This document shows, piece after piece, positions 1-11,378 of a DNA stretch of 64,000 nt. The notes under the pieces were generated by a model. It was given only the letters and a program-made list of their open reading frames with translations, was not told the DNA's origin and made no database searches. Numbering within the stretch: the first letter of the stretch is position 1; each line of letters starts with the position of its first letter. The translations under genes were made by a program, and so were the position numbers. The DNA lies in NCBI RefSeq assembly GCF_000204055.1, contig NW_006768810.1, positions 662,224-726,223 of the forward strand, in the 5' to 3' direction. Origin of the DNA: Melampsora larici-populina 98AG31 (Eukaryota > Basidiomycota > Pucciniomycetes > Pucciniales > Melampsoraceae).

Positions 1-2523
1 GTTACGTAGACCATCTGAAGGTCGGGTGACTAGATCTAGAGTTAGAGCAGAAGAACCAACTGAAAGAATCTCAAGTGTTTATGGAGAACAGGAATCTGTG
101 ACAGATGAGAATGCATCTGCTGATCCACATGCTTATCTCTATCAAGAAGAAGAAGAAGAAGAAGCTTTAGAAGTCTTAGGTTCACAGCAAGCTCGTTCAC
201 CGCATGATCATCATCAGCCTCATCGAACTGAACAGTATGATGATGAAGATGAAGATGATGACGATGAGGATGATGATGAAGGAGGCCATTCGATACGATA
301 TGAGAGTGGTCAGAGTCTTAGTTCTATGAATCCATTTCAATACTCTGTAAGTTTCTTTTTTTCAATCGTCTTGTCTCTTGACTGAGTTTATAAGCCATCC
401 AAACAACCGTTACCATGAACTTTTGGACTGAATCCTTTAAAGTTCAAATCGAAATCATTCAGGCTGTGATTCGATTGAATTCACAGCGACTGGATTGGTC
501 AGACTGATGGATTGAACAGCAATCCTCTTGACCTGTATCTCATCGCCATCTTGATTTCACTCTTTGACCCTGACTACCCTTACTCCTATATAGTCAAACT
601 GTTACCCCTTGATGACTTTCTTCGCTCACCCATTGCTTTTTGAATTTTACCTTTATAGCATTACGAAAGTAATCGAATTCCAACCACTGCAGTCAAATCT
701 GTTAACTTTCCTACAATCCAAACTCATCAAGCTGTTGCACACAATTCCACCATCATCACCAACGGTCAACAAGACAGGTCGCAGAACTTTAACGATCAAC
801 ATCAACATCATCACCATCAAGCACAACAACAAGACATGTTACAAACCCCTATCAGTCTCAGTGGTTCATCTCCTCAATCTGGTTTACCTTCTCTCGGGAA
901 CCCACATGAGCGAGTTCGAAACTTTAGTAGACCACTTCGACCAAGTATGATTGTCAAGGTCGCTGAAACTGATTTACCTACTCCACCACCTTCGAGACAA
1001 ATTTCACCTAGTAATGCTAAACCTCCTAGTCACATCGGTCGTACAAGAGCCTCGACCACCACTTCTCGTTCTTCAATTCAATCTAGTAGTAGTTCAAACG
1101 GAACAAGACGATCTTGGAAGCACCCATTTGCTAAACGCCGGCCTGAATCACTTCAATCAAATCGAGAAGAGGAAGAACAAGCGAGTGCTGATAGAAGAAT
1201 TCTTGATTGTTATGATGCTGTGGATAGGATGACTAGAGGAAGTCAAATTCAACAAGAACATCATTCAACACCTTCAATCACCTTCAATCACCCTGCTTAT
1301 ACAGAGGAGGTCAACAGACCATCCCATTACGATTATCAAGGATCATTTGACCATCAACGAAACTACGACCCTCGAGCTTCTCAACTGAGTTCAACTCCAT
1401 CTAACTACGACCAAAATCGAGATAGTGGTAGTGCTTATGAAATGGCCTATGAAGGACTTGGAAAAGGACCGACATCTAAAGCTAAATTAGATCACCGACT
1501 TTCGATTTATTCATTACCAAAAGATGATTTATCTATTGAACAAAGATTAAGCAAAGATCGATATATGTCAAGATCACCTGTTTCTTCAGTCAGAAACTCA
1601 CCTCGTTCTCAATCACCAATTCAAACTTCATCACATATAAATCATTCTTCTAAACTATCTAAAAATTTGAGACAATCACAATTACCACCTGCAATGGCTA
1701 AAGCCAAAGCTGGTCTAGCTAATTTAAATGCAGGAGGAAGTTCGAATGGAGTGATGAAAAACCGAACAGCAGAAGATTATCTACAGTTAGGTATAGATGC
1801 ACATGAAAAAGGTGAAATGGAAAGATCTGCTGGGTTTTTTGAAAGATCTGCAAGGGAAGGTGGTGGATGTGGCACAGGAATGTTAATGTGGGGATTAGCA
1901 TTGAGACACGGTTGGGGATGTCAAGTTAATGAGACTAGAGCGTTTAAATGGTTACAAAAAGCAGCTGAAAGTGTGGTTGACGAAGTGGAAAGAGTCAAGG
2001 CTGAAGGTAAAGATGAAGCGTTTGCCGTGAAGAATGAGTTGGTCTTGGCGGTTTATGAACTTGGTCAATGTTTTATGAGAGGTTGGGGTTGTAAGAAAGA
2101 TAAAGCTTTGGTTTGTTTTTTGTCCTTATTTTTGCTTTGGGGTGCGGCTATTGATTTGTTTTTTTGACGGTTTATGATAGGCTATTAATTATTTCGAGTT
2201 AGCTGCAAAATTAGGAGATCCAGATGCTCAACAAGGTAAGTAACACTTATATTTTTCACCATTTTTGATCGAAATTAAACGTGATTCCTTTCTTTCTTTG
2301 GTATTAGAGTTGGGTTTTTGTTATTCTAATGGAAAAGGAACAAAGAAAGATTTAAAGAAAGCTGCAAAGTATTATAGAATGGCTTCTAAACAAGGAATTG
2401 AAATGATGGGATCTCAATGGATTTGGAAATCAAAGGTTGGTTTTTTGATCTTCTTTTTTCAGTTTTGAACACTTTTGATTGATTTTTTCCTCTTCGTTGT
2501 GGGTTGCTTTGTAGTATGATTGA
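1..2523 (+). CDS. Sel1-repeat protein, Dsf2/Nif1-like (5' partial)
   Basis: Reading is open from base 2, so the gene begins left of the window. Exons are 1-346, 659-2110, 2181-2235, 2308-2435 and 2515-2523; all joins are GT-AG and keep the frame. The N-terminal part is low complexity: a run of Glu, a long Asp/Glu tract near base 240, His/Gln-rich stretches and Ser/Pro-rich text. The C-terminal part holds Sel1-type (TPR-like) helical repeats, seen as YLQLGIDAHEKGEMERSAGF, GWGCQVNETRAFKWLQKAAE, then LGFCYSNGKGTKKDLKKAAK, ending in QWIWKSKYD. This arrangement (disordered N terminus, Sel1 repeats at the very end) fits fungal Dsf2/Nif1-type proteins; Sel1 repeats usually act as protein-protein scaffolds. 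The family assignment is from memory of such proteins; the Sel1 call itself is firm. Confidence 0.8.
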
Positions 2524-3394
2524 TGATTCCTTTGGGATGTTTTGGGGATTAGGAGGAAGTAGAAATTTTGCAAGGTTTTTTTTTGTGGTTTTGAGATGCT
2601 TCCACTTTCATGCTTCTGATCTTTTTTTTTCGTCGTTTTTTCTCTCTCTCTTATTTCTCTTTTTTATCGCTTTATGAAAGTTGCATATCACATTATATAC
2701 CCACAACGTTTTTTCTTTTTTTCCCTTTCGTTTCTTCCTTTTGGTGTGATTTTGGATAGAAGAAGAATGAAATGATTATGATTGCGTGTGTGTGTGTGTT
2801 TTAAAGAAATGAAGATATTTCTAAGGACTTGTTTTACTTTTACCTCTTTTTTTTTACAAAAAACTTTATTTATTTATTTTATTCACATCTGATCTTCTTA
2901 TAACTTACACTCATTTTGATTTTGATTTTAATTTTGATTTCGATTTTAATTTCTTTTTTTTATGCTGAAGATTATTTTGATGTGTGTTTTTTTAGGTTTC
3001 TTTTTTCGTATTTTCTCTTTTGAAATGATGTTTTAATGTTTTTTTTACAAAAAAAAAATTATCATTGGAATGGACTTCTTGATTTGATTTTGAATTGCAA
3101 GTTTATTCATTTCATTTCTTTTTTGAAAATGATTAGATAGCAAAATCCATGATATAGGGTCTACAGCAGTGCTATGTATTGATTCTTTTTGTGCTACTTG
3201 ACATTGGTGTTACATTAACTCATCATTTTAGGTGATATTTAGAAGTGCCTTTGATATTTTTGAAGATCAATTGGTCATGCATATGTGTTTGAAGAGAGAA
3301 AGAGATGAGAAAGAATCAGAGAGAGTTTTTGAATTACTGATTCTTTCTTGTTGAAGGTTCATGGTTTTGTAAAAAAAATAGAACTAAAGATTTA
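2524..3394. other. T-rich 3' flank, no gene
   Basis: Poly-T runs and GATTTT-type simple sequence follow the Sel1 gene stop, with a short GT microsatellite near 2787. It probably holds the 3' UTR and spacer. No open frame of note. Confidence 0.6.
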
Positions 3395-3521
3395 TGGGAT
3401 ACAAAGCCCAGATATTTTCTGGCAGTAAATTTGAATTCTGGGCCCGGACTCTTGCCCAGAAAATCAAAATTTACTGCCAAAATAATTCCGGGAACGTGCC
3501 CGGATTCTACTTTGTATCCCA
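3395..3521. mobile_element. MITE-like element, TIR TGGGATACAAAG
   Basis: A 127-base segment begins TGGGATACAAAG and ends CTTTGTATCCCA, a perfect 12-base terminal inverted repeat. A second inner inverted pair (GGCAGTAAATTTGA against TCAAAATTTACTGCC) makes it almost fully foldable. It has no coding capacity. No clear target duplication was identified. Confidence 0.65.
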
Positions 3522-4448
3522 GGATGACCAGAATCCCTTGAATTTTTACCTTGCTCCTCTTTGGCCTCAGAGGTCATGTTGGTAGTTCAATACATCATTA
3601 AGAAAATAATTTTGTTAACAATCAATTCAATCATTGACCTCTTGAAATCTGAAAAGAATTGTTTGGTTCATTTTTCTTGGGACTTATCATGGCCCTACTC
3701 CAAAATTAGAGCCCATGATGCACTTAATTTCCATATGCTGCACTTCACTGTGAGATAGATCAGACAGTACCTAGGCCAAACCTCCTTTGTTTTACTGTGT
3801 GGGTGAGTTCTGATTTTGATTTCATTTGTTGAAGTACAGTTCATAAAACATTTGTTTTGATGTTAGATGTTGAATCAGTTCATGATGGTTGATTGGCCAT
3901 TGTACAGTATGGTGTAGCCTCAAGTACATAGTTAACATAAATTGTATTTTTAATGGAAGGTGTATTTACACAGTCAATAGGTATTTTGAGAGATGCTTCA
4001 AGCTGAATGTATTAAAAAGTAGATACATATGTGAATTTTCATCTGTGGATCCAGATGCATGTTTCTTAACAACTTCTTGTTCATTGAGCAAAGCATCTCC
4101 TCATAAGGTGCTGATGCCCATACTGTTTGTATGCATTGAATCATGTTGCAAATGTGAGGAGGTGAAGCAACAAAAACAAAGGTGGTTAAGGGTGGTAAGT
4201 GGTGGGCGCTGGCTGCAGCAAGGCTTGACTGTAGGTTAGCGTGGGGACATTGGTGGCTGAGATTTTCAGCGGAAAGTGCAGCAACCAAAGAACCTGGGCC
4301 CCAGATGTCAGCAGGAGGTGCAACACACAGCAACACACTGGGTCTATGTAAGCTCCCCATGAGGCAGCGTATTGGCTGTGCCATGCTGCACTGCACAATT
4401 TCTCATGATGTGCTGCAAGCCAGACTTGCCAAAAAGTAAGCCTCAGTA
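3522..4448. other. Intergenic, nothing recognised
   Basis: Mixed-composition spacer. Overlapping frames on both strands around 4000-4450 have no protein-family signal and mirror each other, so they are treated as chance. Confidence 0.5.
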
Positions 4449-4769
4449 AGAGCATCTCCTATTGTCTTGGTAAATGGCCTCAGTACGGTATACTTGACCG
4501 TATCAAGCGTCAAAATCCCCAATCGTGTCAAAAATACTGCTTGGTACCTACTGAATCGGTGAAAAATCTGTAGAGGTCAAGTAAATTAACTGGACCTCTA
4601 CCAATTTGGTATCTGCGGGGAAACCATTGTTCTCACCAGTTGGTACTGTACGGAGGCCCTTTTTTTCAACGATAGTGGATTTCCATAGTTCTGTACCAAT
4701 TGATACTGTACCAAACAACTACATACTGAAAATTTACTGAAAATTTACTTGAACAATAGGAGATGCTCT
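4449..4769. mobile_element. MITE, AGAGCATC family, copy 1
   Basis: A 321-base element with perfect 17-base terminal inverted repeats, AGAGCATCTCCTATTGT at the left and ACAATAGGAGATGCTCT at the right. TA dinucleotides border the ends, which would fit a TA target duplication of Tc1/mariner type. The interior is non-coding. A second element starting AGAGCATC lies at 55228-55683. Confidence 0.75.
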
Positions 4770-5943
4770 AACCAAATTAAAAATCCTAGCAACATGTTAT
4801 TATTGGATAGATTTGGATACAAAACACTTATTATGTGATATCTAATCAACAATCTGAGACCATGCCCAATTCTCATAGATACTAAGCAGGCCCCTATAGA
4901 TTTATTTGGTGTAATCATTTGCAAGAACAATCTCCAAGACCAAGTATACCTAGGAAATCTGAAGCATACATAGTATGTGTGCAACAGCAAGATCAAAGCC
5001 ATACCATCACATTCCAATTTTAAAATATTTCTATAACTCTCACTGGGATCTCAGCTTGATGGCTGTTTGTGATGCACTAAGTATTTTATGTTATCAACCT
5101 TGATGCTCATATGTAGTGTGTCATTCTACGCATTTTGTGGACCACATGGAGATACATGGAGACCATCAGGGTTTCCAAATACCAAAAACTGTATGTATCA
5201 TCATTACATGCTAATAAACAAACTGCAAACCCTTTACCTTCATGTGTGGGTTACCAGGTGACAGGTCCAAGGCTAAAAGACAGCTGGCCTCCCAAAAATA
5301 GATAAATTCAAAGTATCCTCAGCCCAGAAAGTTGTATAATTTCTTGTGAAGTCTTCCCTGTAGCTGAGCTCACATAAATATCTTGTGAAACACTGGCAAT
5401 TTGATTGTTTGTCTCAATTCCACTCAATTTTTATACTCATCAGTGGCTACTGAGGATAAAGTCCTCCACTTTTCTCTCATTCTGTAACAAACAATTGAAC
5501 TAAATCTGATCTTTGTGCACAAGGCTTGTGTACCTGTAACTCAAACTAGAAATTCAACCCATTTCTGAAATCTAAAAAGCAAATCCAATTGGAGAATGTT
5601 TTTGATTTGAAACAGAAGACAATCTTTGTTACCTATTTTCCTATACTATTATTACCCACACAACTAATTTGTGGATGGTTGATTTGAACTGTTACACCAG
5701 CTCATCATTCCTTAATCAAACATCTCATCTGTTTTATATACAGTATAGTACTCTGTGCTTGGCAGTTTGTAAATTGATTGGTATGAGACACTGTTTCATC
5801 ACGATATAAAACATTGTTCCACAAATTTATTTGACACAAGCAAGAACATCATACATTATGAAAATGCTGACCGCCCTCTTAAATATCCATCCTTTGATTT
5901 AGAAAATCCCTTTCTGAAAACCCATCAATTAATAATTCCAGCA
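4770..5943. other. AT-rich spacer upstream of the 1033-residue gene
   Basis: No gene recognised. The right end holds the putative promoter of the next gene. A TATAAA-containing segment is at 5803-5810. Confidence 0.5.
5803..5810 (+). promoter_or_regulatory. Possible TATA box (GATATAAA)
   Basis: GATATAAA lies about 134 bases before the start codon at 5944. Position suits a core promoter but there is no transcript evidence. Confidence 0.35.
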
Positions 5944-8900
5944 ATGAATTTAAAGTGCATCTCAAAATCTTTAACCTTTTTTTTGTTCTACAGCTTTAGG
6001 GCACTCTGCACGAAACCAACATCATCAAGTATCAAAGATAGTTTCTGGTCAGGCTATGATTTCACTCCTGAAACAAATTATGAGGATCCAGAATTACAAC
6101 ACCAAATCAAAAATCCTCCAGGTAACAACATACCATACCTCCAGGGGCAAACTTCCTGGTCAGATCATGATGGAGCAACAATTCCAGACAGATCAGCCCA
6201 ATTTGATTCATACAAGAATGATTTTGAGGACCTGGTTCATGGGTTTGGGATAAACAATCCAGCATACAAATTTGAAATTGAGAACAATAAGCAAAGTGAT
6301 ATAGGGACTTCAAGAACTCATGAAGTCATTGTGCCGCTAGATAATGGATCCAAATCAAGATATTCTCACAATCCTACTCCCAATTTCTTCTATGAGCCTC
6401 ACTCTAGGAATTTTGAAAAATTCAATGAAGAGACTGCACTATTACATCCTCAAAGCTTACACTTTGGCCAAGCAAGCCAATGTGAACTTCCAATGCAAGA
6501 AATTGGGCCACACCTAGATATATTAAACAATATTCAAAATATTGATTCACTTTCAAGTATCAATGATTTTATCCACAAACCAGATTATCTGCACTATGGG
6601 CTGAACCAACTCCCATACTCATTCCAAGATCAAACTGTCCACCATTCTCATGCAAAAGAAGACTGGTCCAAGGACAGTCTTATCACACAAGACAAATTTC
6701 AAGATTCCTTTTCCAAAAATAGTTCTGAGGATGATCTTGGTAAGGTGGAACCACCTAAATACAGTTCTGGACATGACCACAAGATTACTGAAGTTGGTAT
6801 TTCAAAGACAAACACAATGTGCCACCTCCAGAATACAAGCAAATTTTTGTCATACCCCAGTCATGCTTCTAATTTGTTGCATGAACCCTTCCATACATCC
6901 CCAGGCTTTCAGACATTTACCAAAGAAAATGGATTGCCTCTGCATGAACACCTATACTTTGACACAGGAAGTTGGGTTGAAATTCCATTGCAAGAGATCC
7001 CATCACCATCCAATTCATTAGACAGATCTAAGGTGTTGGGTCCTTTCCAGGTAAAGAGTTTTGGAGTGTCAATGCCAATTCTTGATCAACATCTGGTAGA
7101 TCTTGATAAGAATGATAAGTCATGTCAAACCTCACTTGAATTTGATGAGGCTAATCCATTCAGAGGGACTGAGGAAGAATTGCAGAATATGAAAAGTCTT
7201 TTGGAACCAAACCAAAAGAATCATCAGGTTCAAGAGGAAAGGACTAGGGATGAGGAACCTGGAATAAATCAGCCTCTTCATGACAAGGATCCTGTATACA
7301 GTGTTAGAGAAGAATCAGGACGGAAAGCCAAAGTTTTTAATTTATCTGGCACATTGCCATCATTGAATCCACTGCAAGGAATCAAGATTGGAAAAAAGAG
7401 CCTACTACCAGAGATTGAATTGGATCATATTCAAAAAACTACCAGCACACATATTCTTCCATGTTCTTCAAACCTGGCACATTCTGATGAACACAGTGGA
7501 GCAATATTACCAAAGAAAAGGAAATTGCATCCCTTGGTAAAATTCAAAGATCTTAAAACTCAAAATGATCATGCTTCAACCAAAACACATTTGAATTACT
7601 CACCTACTGAAAATAAATTCCAAGCTTCTATGGAAAAACAGAACATAAAATCCACAAAGTCCAGTCAAGTAAGACAGGTATTACAAACCCTTAAACAGAT
7701 AGGTTCATTCAATGTTGATAATTCACTCACTATCTCTTATGAAACATCTCATTGGTTTCTGGACCTCAAGACTAAAATGATAGGCAACTCTCCTGGGAAT
7801 CAATCCTGGATTAGGCAGGTTTCTTTAGCCACAAAGCATGCTCACTCATACATCACCATGACATTCCTTGCACTTCTGTCCATCTATGATTCAGTTGCAA
7901 AAGATCAGACCTCAATTGATCAAGTCCTAAGAGATGGTTGGGAATTTCTCAAATCATATTTTGAAAAATGGGAAAATATAAAGTTTGAATACAGGAATAT
8001 CAAAGGGTTCAAGAAAACCAAAAAAATTTATGAGGCAGGTGATTGGCATGACCATCATTTTGTGTTTCAACACCTTGCTAAATTAGACTCAGAAAAAAAT
8101 ATGAGATCAGAAATATTGAAATCCATTGTTGATGAATGGAGAAAGTACAGAGAAGGCCCAGAGATTCCAATTCAATCACCAGAACTACTACTACAGGATA
8201 TCTTGAATTCATATCAACCTGGGCCAGCTTTTATTTTGGGTGGATTCTTTTCAAGAGGTGATGTAAAAAACCCTCAATTTGAACATATTAATAGCCATTT
8301 GTCATTGAAATCATACAGCAAGGAGAAAGCTAGAGCAATGGGATGTGTACGTATAGCCAATTCAGCAAACTTCATGTCACAAGAAGGTTTTCCATTATGT
8401 CAAGAAGTTCATAAATTCTTTCTTTCTTTGATGCAAAGCCTACTGGATAATTACAGAAGCATGAATGGATGTGATGTTCCTATAGAAGAGCTAACACTAT
8501 GGGATCAATCTCCTATTCAATCCAATGTTGAAGGGAGGCATAAGTCAAATATGAAAAAAATTGTCAAAGCTGTCAGTATTGCTGAATACAAGGTAACAGT
8601 AGGATTTATAGGGATAGTGAGAGAATTGTACCAAAGAGATCTAGCAGAGGATGATCTCAGGTTACTCATTTCAAATGCATGGGAATTCTTGAAAATCACA
8701 TTTTCAGAGTGGGAGGAATTCAAATTTGAAGATGAACACCTCCAGATGTACTTTACTCCACTAGAAAAACGGCCATATTCAGACCTCTATTGGTCTGATG
8801 CCAAAAGGATATTTCATGGCCTTTGGCAGATTCCACTCTATGAAACTTGTCCAATCCCGATCACATTGTTGAGAACCCTCTTCAAATCATGGAGCAAGGC

Positions 8901-9045
8901 AGTCTGGGAAACCAATTTCAACACAGGAGTTATTCCAGGCTTCAAAACCAAGAACTTATCCCACAACTACTTTGTAGCAAGAATAAACAATCTTGATTTA
9001 AGAGCAAAAGTATGGCACTGCGACAAATCATCAGATTCTATTTGA
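5944..9045 (+). CDS. Uncharacterised 1033-residue protein, signal-like N terminus, duplicated C-terminal domain
   Basis: Family not recognised. The single long frame starts at ATG 5944. Residues about 1-25 have a basic start and a hydrophobic core (LTFFLFYSF), like a signal peptide. However, a pyrimidine run ending in CAG just downstream could be a 3' splice site, so the true N terminus may differ. Residues 30-500 are polar, His/Asn/Ser-rich and probably disordered. PKKRKL near residue 524 matches a classical nuclear localisation motif. The C-terminal third has two similar helical segments, about residues 622-738 and 870-989: DGWEFLKSYFEKWENIKFE aligns with NAWEFLKITFSEWEEFKFE, and the sequences after them also match in pattern. 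There are no internal stops over 3.1 kb, so it is likely functional. A lineage-specific secreted or nuclear protein is possible; the role is unknown. Confidence 0.75.
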   Translation: MNLKCISKSLTFFLFYSFRALCTKPTSSSIKDSFWSGYDFTPETNYEDPELQHQIKNPPGNNIPYLQGQTSWSDHDGATIPDRSAQFDSYKNDFEDLVHGFGINNPAYKFEIENNKQSDIGTSRTHEVIVPLDNGSKSRYSHNPTPNFFYEPHSRNFEKFNEETALLHPQSLHFGQASQCELPMQEIGPHLDILNNIQNIDSLSSINDFIHKPDYLHYGLNQLPYSFQDQTVHHSHAKEDWSKDSLITQDKFQDSFSKNSSEDDLGKVEPPKYSSGHDHKITEVGISKTNTMCHLQNTSKFLSYPSHASNLLHEPFHTSPGFQTFTKENGLPLHEHLYFDTGSWVEIPLQEIPSPSNSLDRSKVLGPFQVKSFGVSMPILDQHLVDLDKNDKSCQTSLEFDEANPFRGTEEELQNMKSLLEPNQKNHQVQEERTRDEEPGINQPLHDKDPVYSVREESGRKAKVFNLSGTLPSLNPLQGIKIGKKSLLPEIELDHIQKTTSTHILPCSSNLAHSDEHSGAILPKKRKLHPLVKFKDLKTQNDHASTKTHLNYSPTENKFQASMEKQNIKSTKSSQVRQVLQTLKQIGSFNVDNSLTISYETSHWFLDLKTKMIGNSPGNQSWIRQVSLATKHAHSYITMTFLALLSIYDSVAKDQTSIDQVLRDGWEFLKSYFEKWENIKFEYRNIKGFKKTKKIYEAGDWHDHHFVFQHLAKLDSEKNMRSEILKSIVDEWRKYREGPEIPIQSPELLLQDILNSYQPGPAFILGGFFSRGDVKNPQFEHINSHLSLKSYSKEKARAMGCVRIANSANFMSQEGFPLCQEVHKFFLSLMQSLLDNYRSMNGCDVPIEELTLWDQSPIQSNVEGRHKSNMKKIVKAVSIAEYKVTVGFIGIVRELYQRDLAEDDLRLLISNAWEFLKITFSEWEEFKFEDEHLQMYFTPLEKRPYSDLYWSDAKRIFHGLWQIPLYETCPIPITLLRTLFKSWSKAVWETNFNTGVIPGFKTKNLSHNYFVARINNLDLRAKVWHCDKSSDSI

Positions 9046-9640
9046 ATAATTTTCCTATCTAGATACATTTAGCTCCATCTCAAATATTCTTGGGTCATAC
9101 AAGACATACAAGATATCACCACAGACACTGATCTCATGCTTTTGAACACCAAAATGGCCTACTTTCTACTGGCTGTCTCAATTCAGTTTCCATGAAGTTT
9201 GCGCAGGCACTGGATCAGGCTTTAGACTCAAAAGAAGAGATTTTGCATTCCTCTGTGCAAATTCCTGTCATCTTTACTCCTTCATCATAAGTATTTGATC
9301 AACTGTTTCCCACACACATATAATTTAGTGCCAGATCACCCTCACATTTTGAGGTGGTCCTTGATGTGATAAGATCTACTGTAAGCTCTCACAGTTGATG
9401 TATGATTTAAACCTTGTAAACCCCTTTGACTATACAATCAAAGCATCAAAAGTTGAATTTCCATGAAACTGTATATGTTGGCTTTTCTATGGTGATACTT
9501 AATCCAACAGCACAGGCTGTGGGAATTACCCAAGGCTGTGGGTGTTACCCATTGTCATTACATTATAAGAGTTGCAACATTGATGTATTTACCTTGTATC
9601 GAGGGTCTTGGTAATTGGTGCCCACCTGAATTGATGACAC
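9046..9640. other. Intergenic 3' flank
   Basis: Follows the 1033-residue gene. No gene or repeat recognised. Confidence 0.5.
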
Positions 9641-9990
9641 CACCATGATTCTGGTGCCTTCCTTCTGTTTTCCAGGGGTATGTTCCACAACAAGGCACCT
9701 ACATATGTCAATCTTCCCATGCTGGGTAGGTGTGGTAATTATGATGCCTACCTAGTTACAGTTGCAGGTATGCATCAGCAAAGGGTGCCTGCCCAGGTAG
9801 ACATTGTATTCTGACGCCTACATAGCTTGTATGACTTGTAGGCATTGTTTTTTGATGCCTAACTGGCTATCTGGACATGTGGGTGTCATTGTTTCAACAC
9901 CTACATGGGTTTTAACCAATTCAAGGGCCTTTTACAGCGCCTACACAGTCCTCAAGGCATGCAGGGCTCCTCAGATCATGCCTACGTTGT
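9641..9990. repeat. Degenerate repeats carrying GCCTAC/GTAGGC motifs
   Basis: Loosely repeated units of about 42-45 bases each contain GCCTAC, GCCTAA or its complement beside CATTGT (for example near 9806, 9845 and 9890). The units are diverged. The same hexamer builds strong hairpins at 56797-56875. Confidence 0.5.
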
Positions 9991-10004
9991 CAAAGTACAT
10001 GTAA

Positions 10005-10215
10005 TATTTGTGTACACAAGTCGTTGTAAGTATTTTGATGGTCAAAAAAGACATGTAAACTGAATACAAGTATTTTTGTGGTTGACAAAGACACATACAT
10101 GAAATACAAGCATTTCAGTGCTTGACAAATACAGGTAAAGTGACCACAAGTTCATTGGTTGGCAAAAATAGCTAAAGTATATACAAGCATTTTGGTGGTT
10201 GACAACCCAAGTGCA
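10005..10215. repeat. Degenerate ~40-base minisatellite
   Basis: About five tandem units follow the pattern ACAAG-ATTT-GTGGTTGACAAA-ACA-GTAAA-TGA (starts near 10014, 10063, 10105, 10149 and 10183). The units differ by substitutions and small indels, so the array is old. Confidence 0.65.
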
Positions 10216-10874
10216 ACTGTATCAGTCTTTTTCTGAGACTATCCTGAGATTATCAATAATGTATCAGAATGATGTGGCTTGTTTTTCACTCATTGCCACT
10301 ACAAGAAATGTAATATTTTCTGGGCAGAAAACATAAATACTGATACACAAAAACATTGAGCAGTCATGAGCAAGAGAGAAAGAGATACAAAAAATATGCA
10401 TATTGTTCTCATGGTTCAGACCTTCAATATGGCCAATTTATGTACTTGTAGAGTTCAAATTGGTGATTGTACTAACAAAAAACCTCCACAATCATCAAAA
10501 TACCACCTGTAACAGATATTGGAATTTGGTTTGTGGGTGACAAGAGGATCTCTTGAGTTCTACAATACCTCATATCTTTTGCAATTCTTGTGCAAAATAC
10601 TAGATCTTTAGCTCAGAACTCTGTGAGTATATGTTCCATCCAGACAGCAAGGTTATTGACCTGGAACCTCATATTTCATGCAAGATTCAACTAGAATGAA
10701 CAAAATTTCCAGAAAAATGGGATTCAATTCATTTATTCTTGGACAATGAACTATTCCAATCATTCAAAGAATAACCAACTATAGAGCAAACAAGTGCTTT
10801 TTAAAGAAGAATGGGATATATAAAATAATTATCAAATGAGTATAAATGCAGCTAATAAAATCAATTAAAGACAA
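10216..10874. other. Intergenic, nothing recognised
   Basis: AT-rich spacer without supported genes. Confidence 0.5.
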
Positions 10875-11378
10875 TAGGGGGTTTCAAGTTGATTTGTTTT
10901 TTGCATATCTCTTTACAATCACCATGTAAATATCCTTGTAGCACGTCAACGTGCACACACAAAAGACTTTCCTTAGACCTTGTAAAGACCCATCAAAGAG
11001 GTGCCACAACAGGTGCATCTTCCCCTTATCCACTGGGACGTTGAAAGTCAGTTGATCCCAGCTGATGACAAAGGATCCCGCAAATCCTATGAATAAACCA
11101 CTATTCACAAAGGGCACTCAACAAAAATCCCAGTCTAAATCCAATCAAAAGACTTTGAGATTTGTTTCAAAAATCTCCATGTGTGCACATCAACGTGCTA
11201 CACAAATATTGACACGGTGAATCCAGGCGAGTTTTTCACAAAAAATGTCTGTGTAAAATCAATGTATTTTCAATTTGGGACACCTAAAATGCTTTTGAAA
11301 ATTTACACATATTTTACAACAACAGGCAAGTTGTTGTAGCGCAAAAATATGTAAACAAATTTAACTTGAAACCCCCTA
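10875..11378. mobile_element. MITE, TAGGGGGTTTCAAG family, interrupted copy
   Basis: Begins TAGGGGGTTTCAAGTT and ends AACTTGAAACCCCCTA, a perfect 16-base inverted repeat. It is 504 bases long because a second, unrelated element (10931-11208) sits inside it. Without that insert it would be about 226 bases, close to the uninterrupted 217-base copy at 39298-39514. Both copies share the central words GGGACACCT and AATGCT. Confidence 0.75.
10931..11208. mobile_element. MITE, TATCCTTGTAGCACGTCAAC family, nested copy
   Basis: Left end TATCCTTGTAGCACGTCAAC followed by GTGCACACAC; right end GTGTGCACATCAACGTGCTA, an imperfect inverted partner. It matches, in the same orientation and over nearly its whole length, the 279-base element at 41789-42067, including the shared inner word GACAAAGGATCCC. 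It is inserted inside the TAGGGGGTTTC element. Confidence 0.75.

Noticed and set aside
3998..4455. Four overlapping frames of 85-132 residues
   Set aside because: They overlap on both strands, share no family features and have no splice or promoter context.
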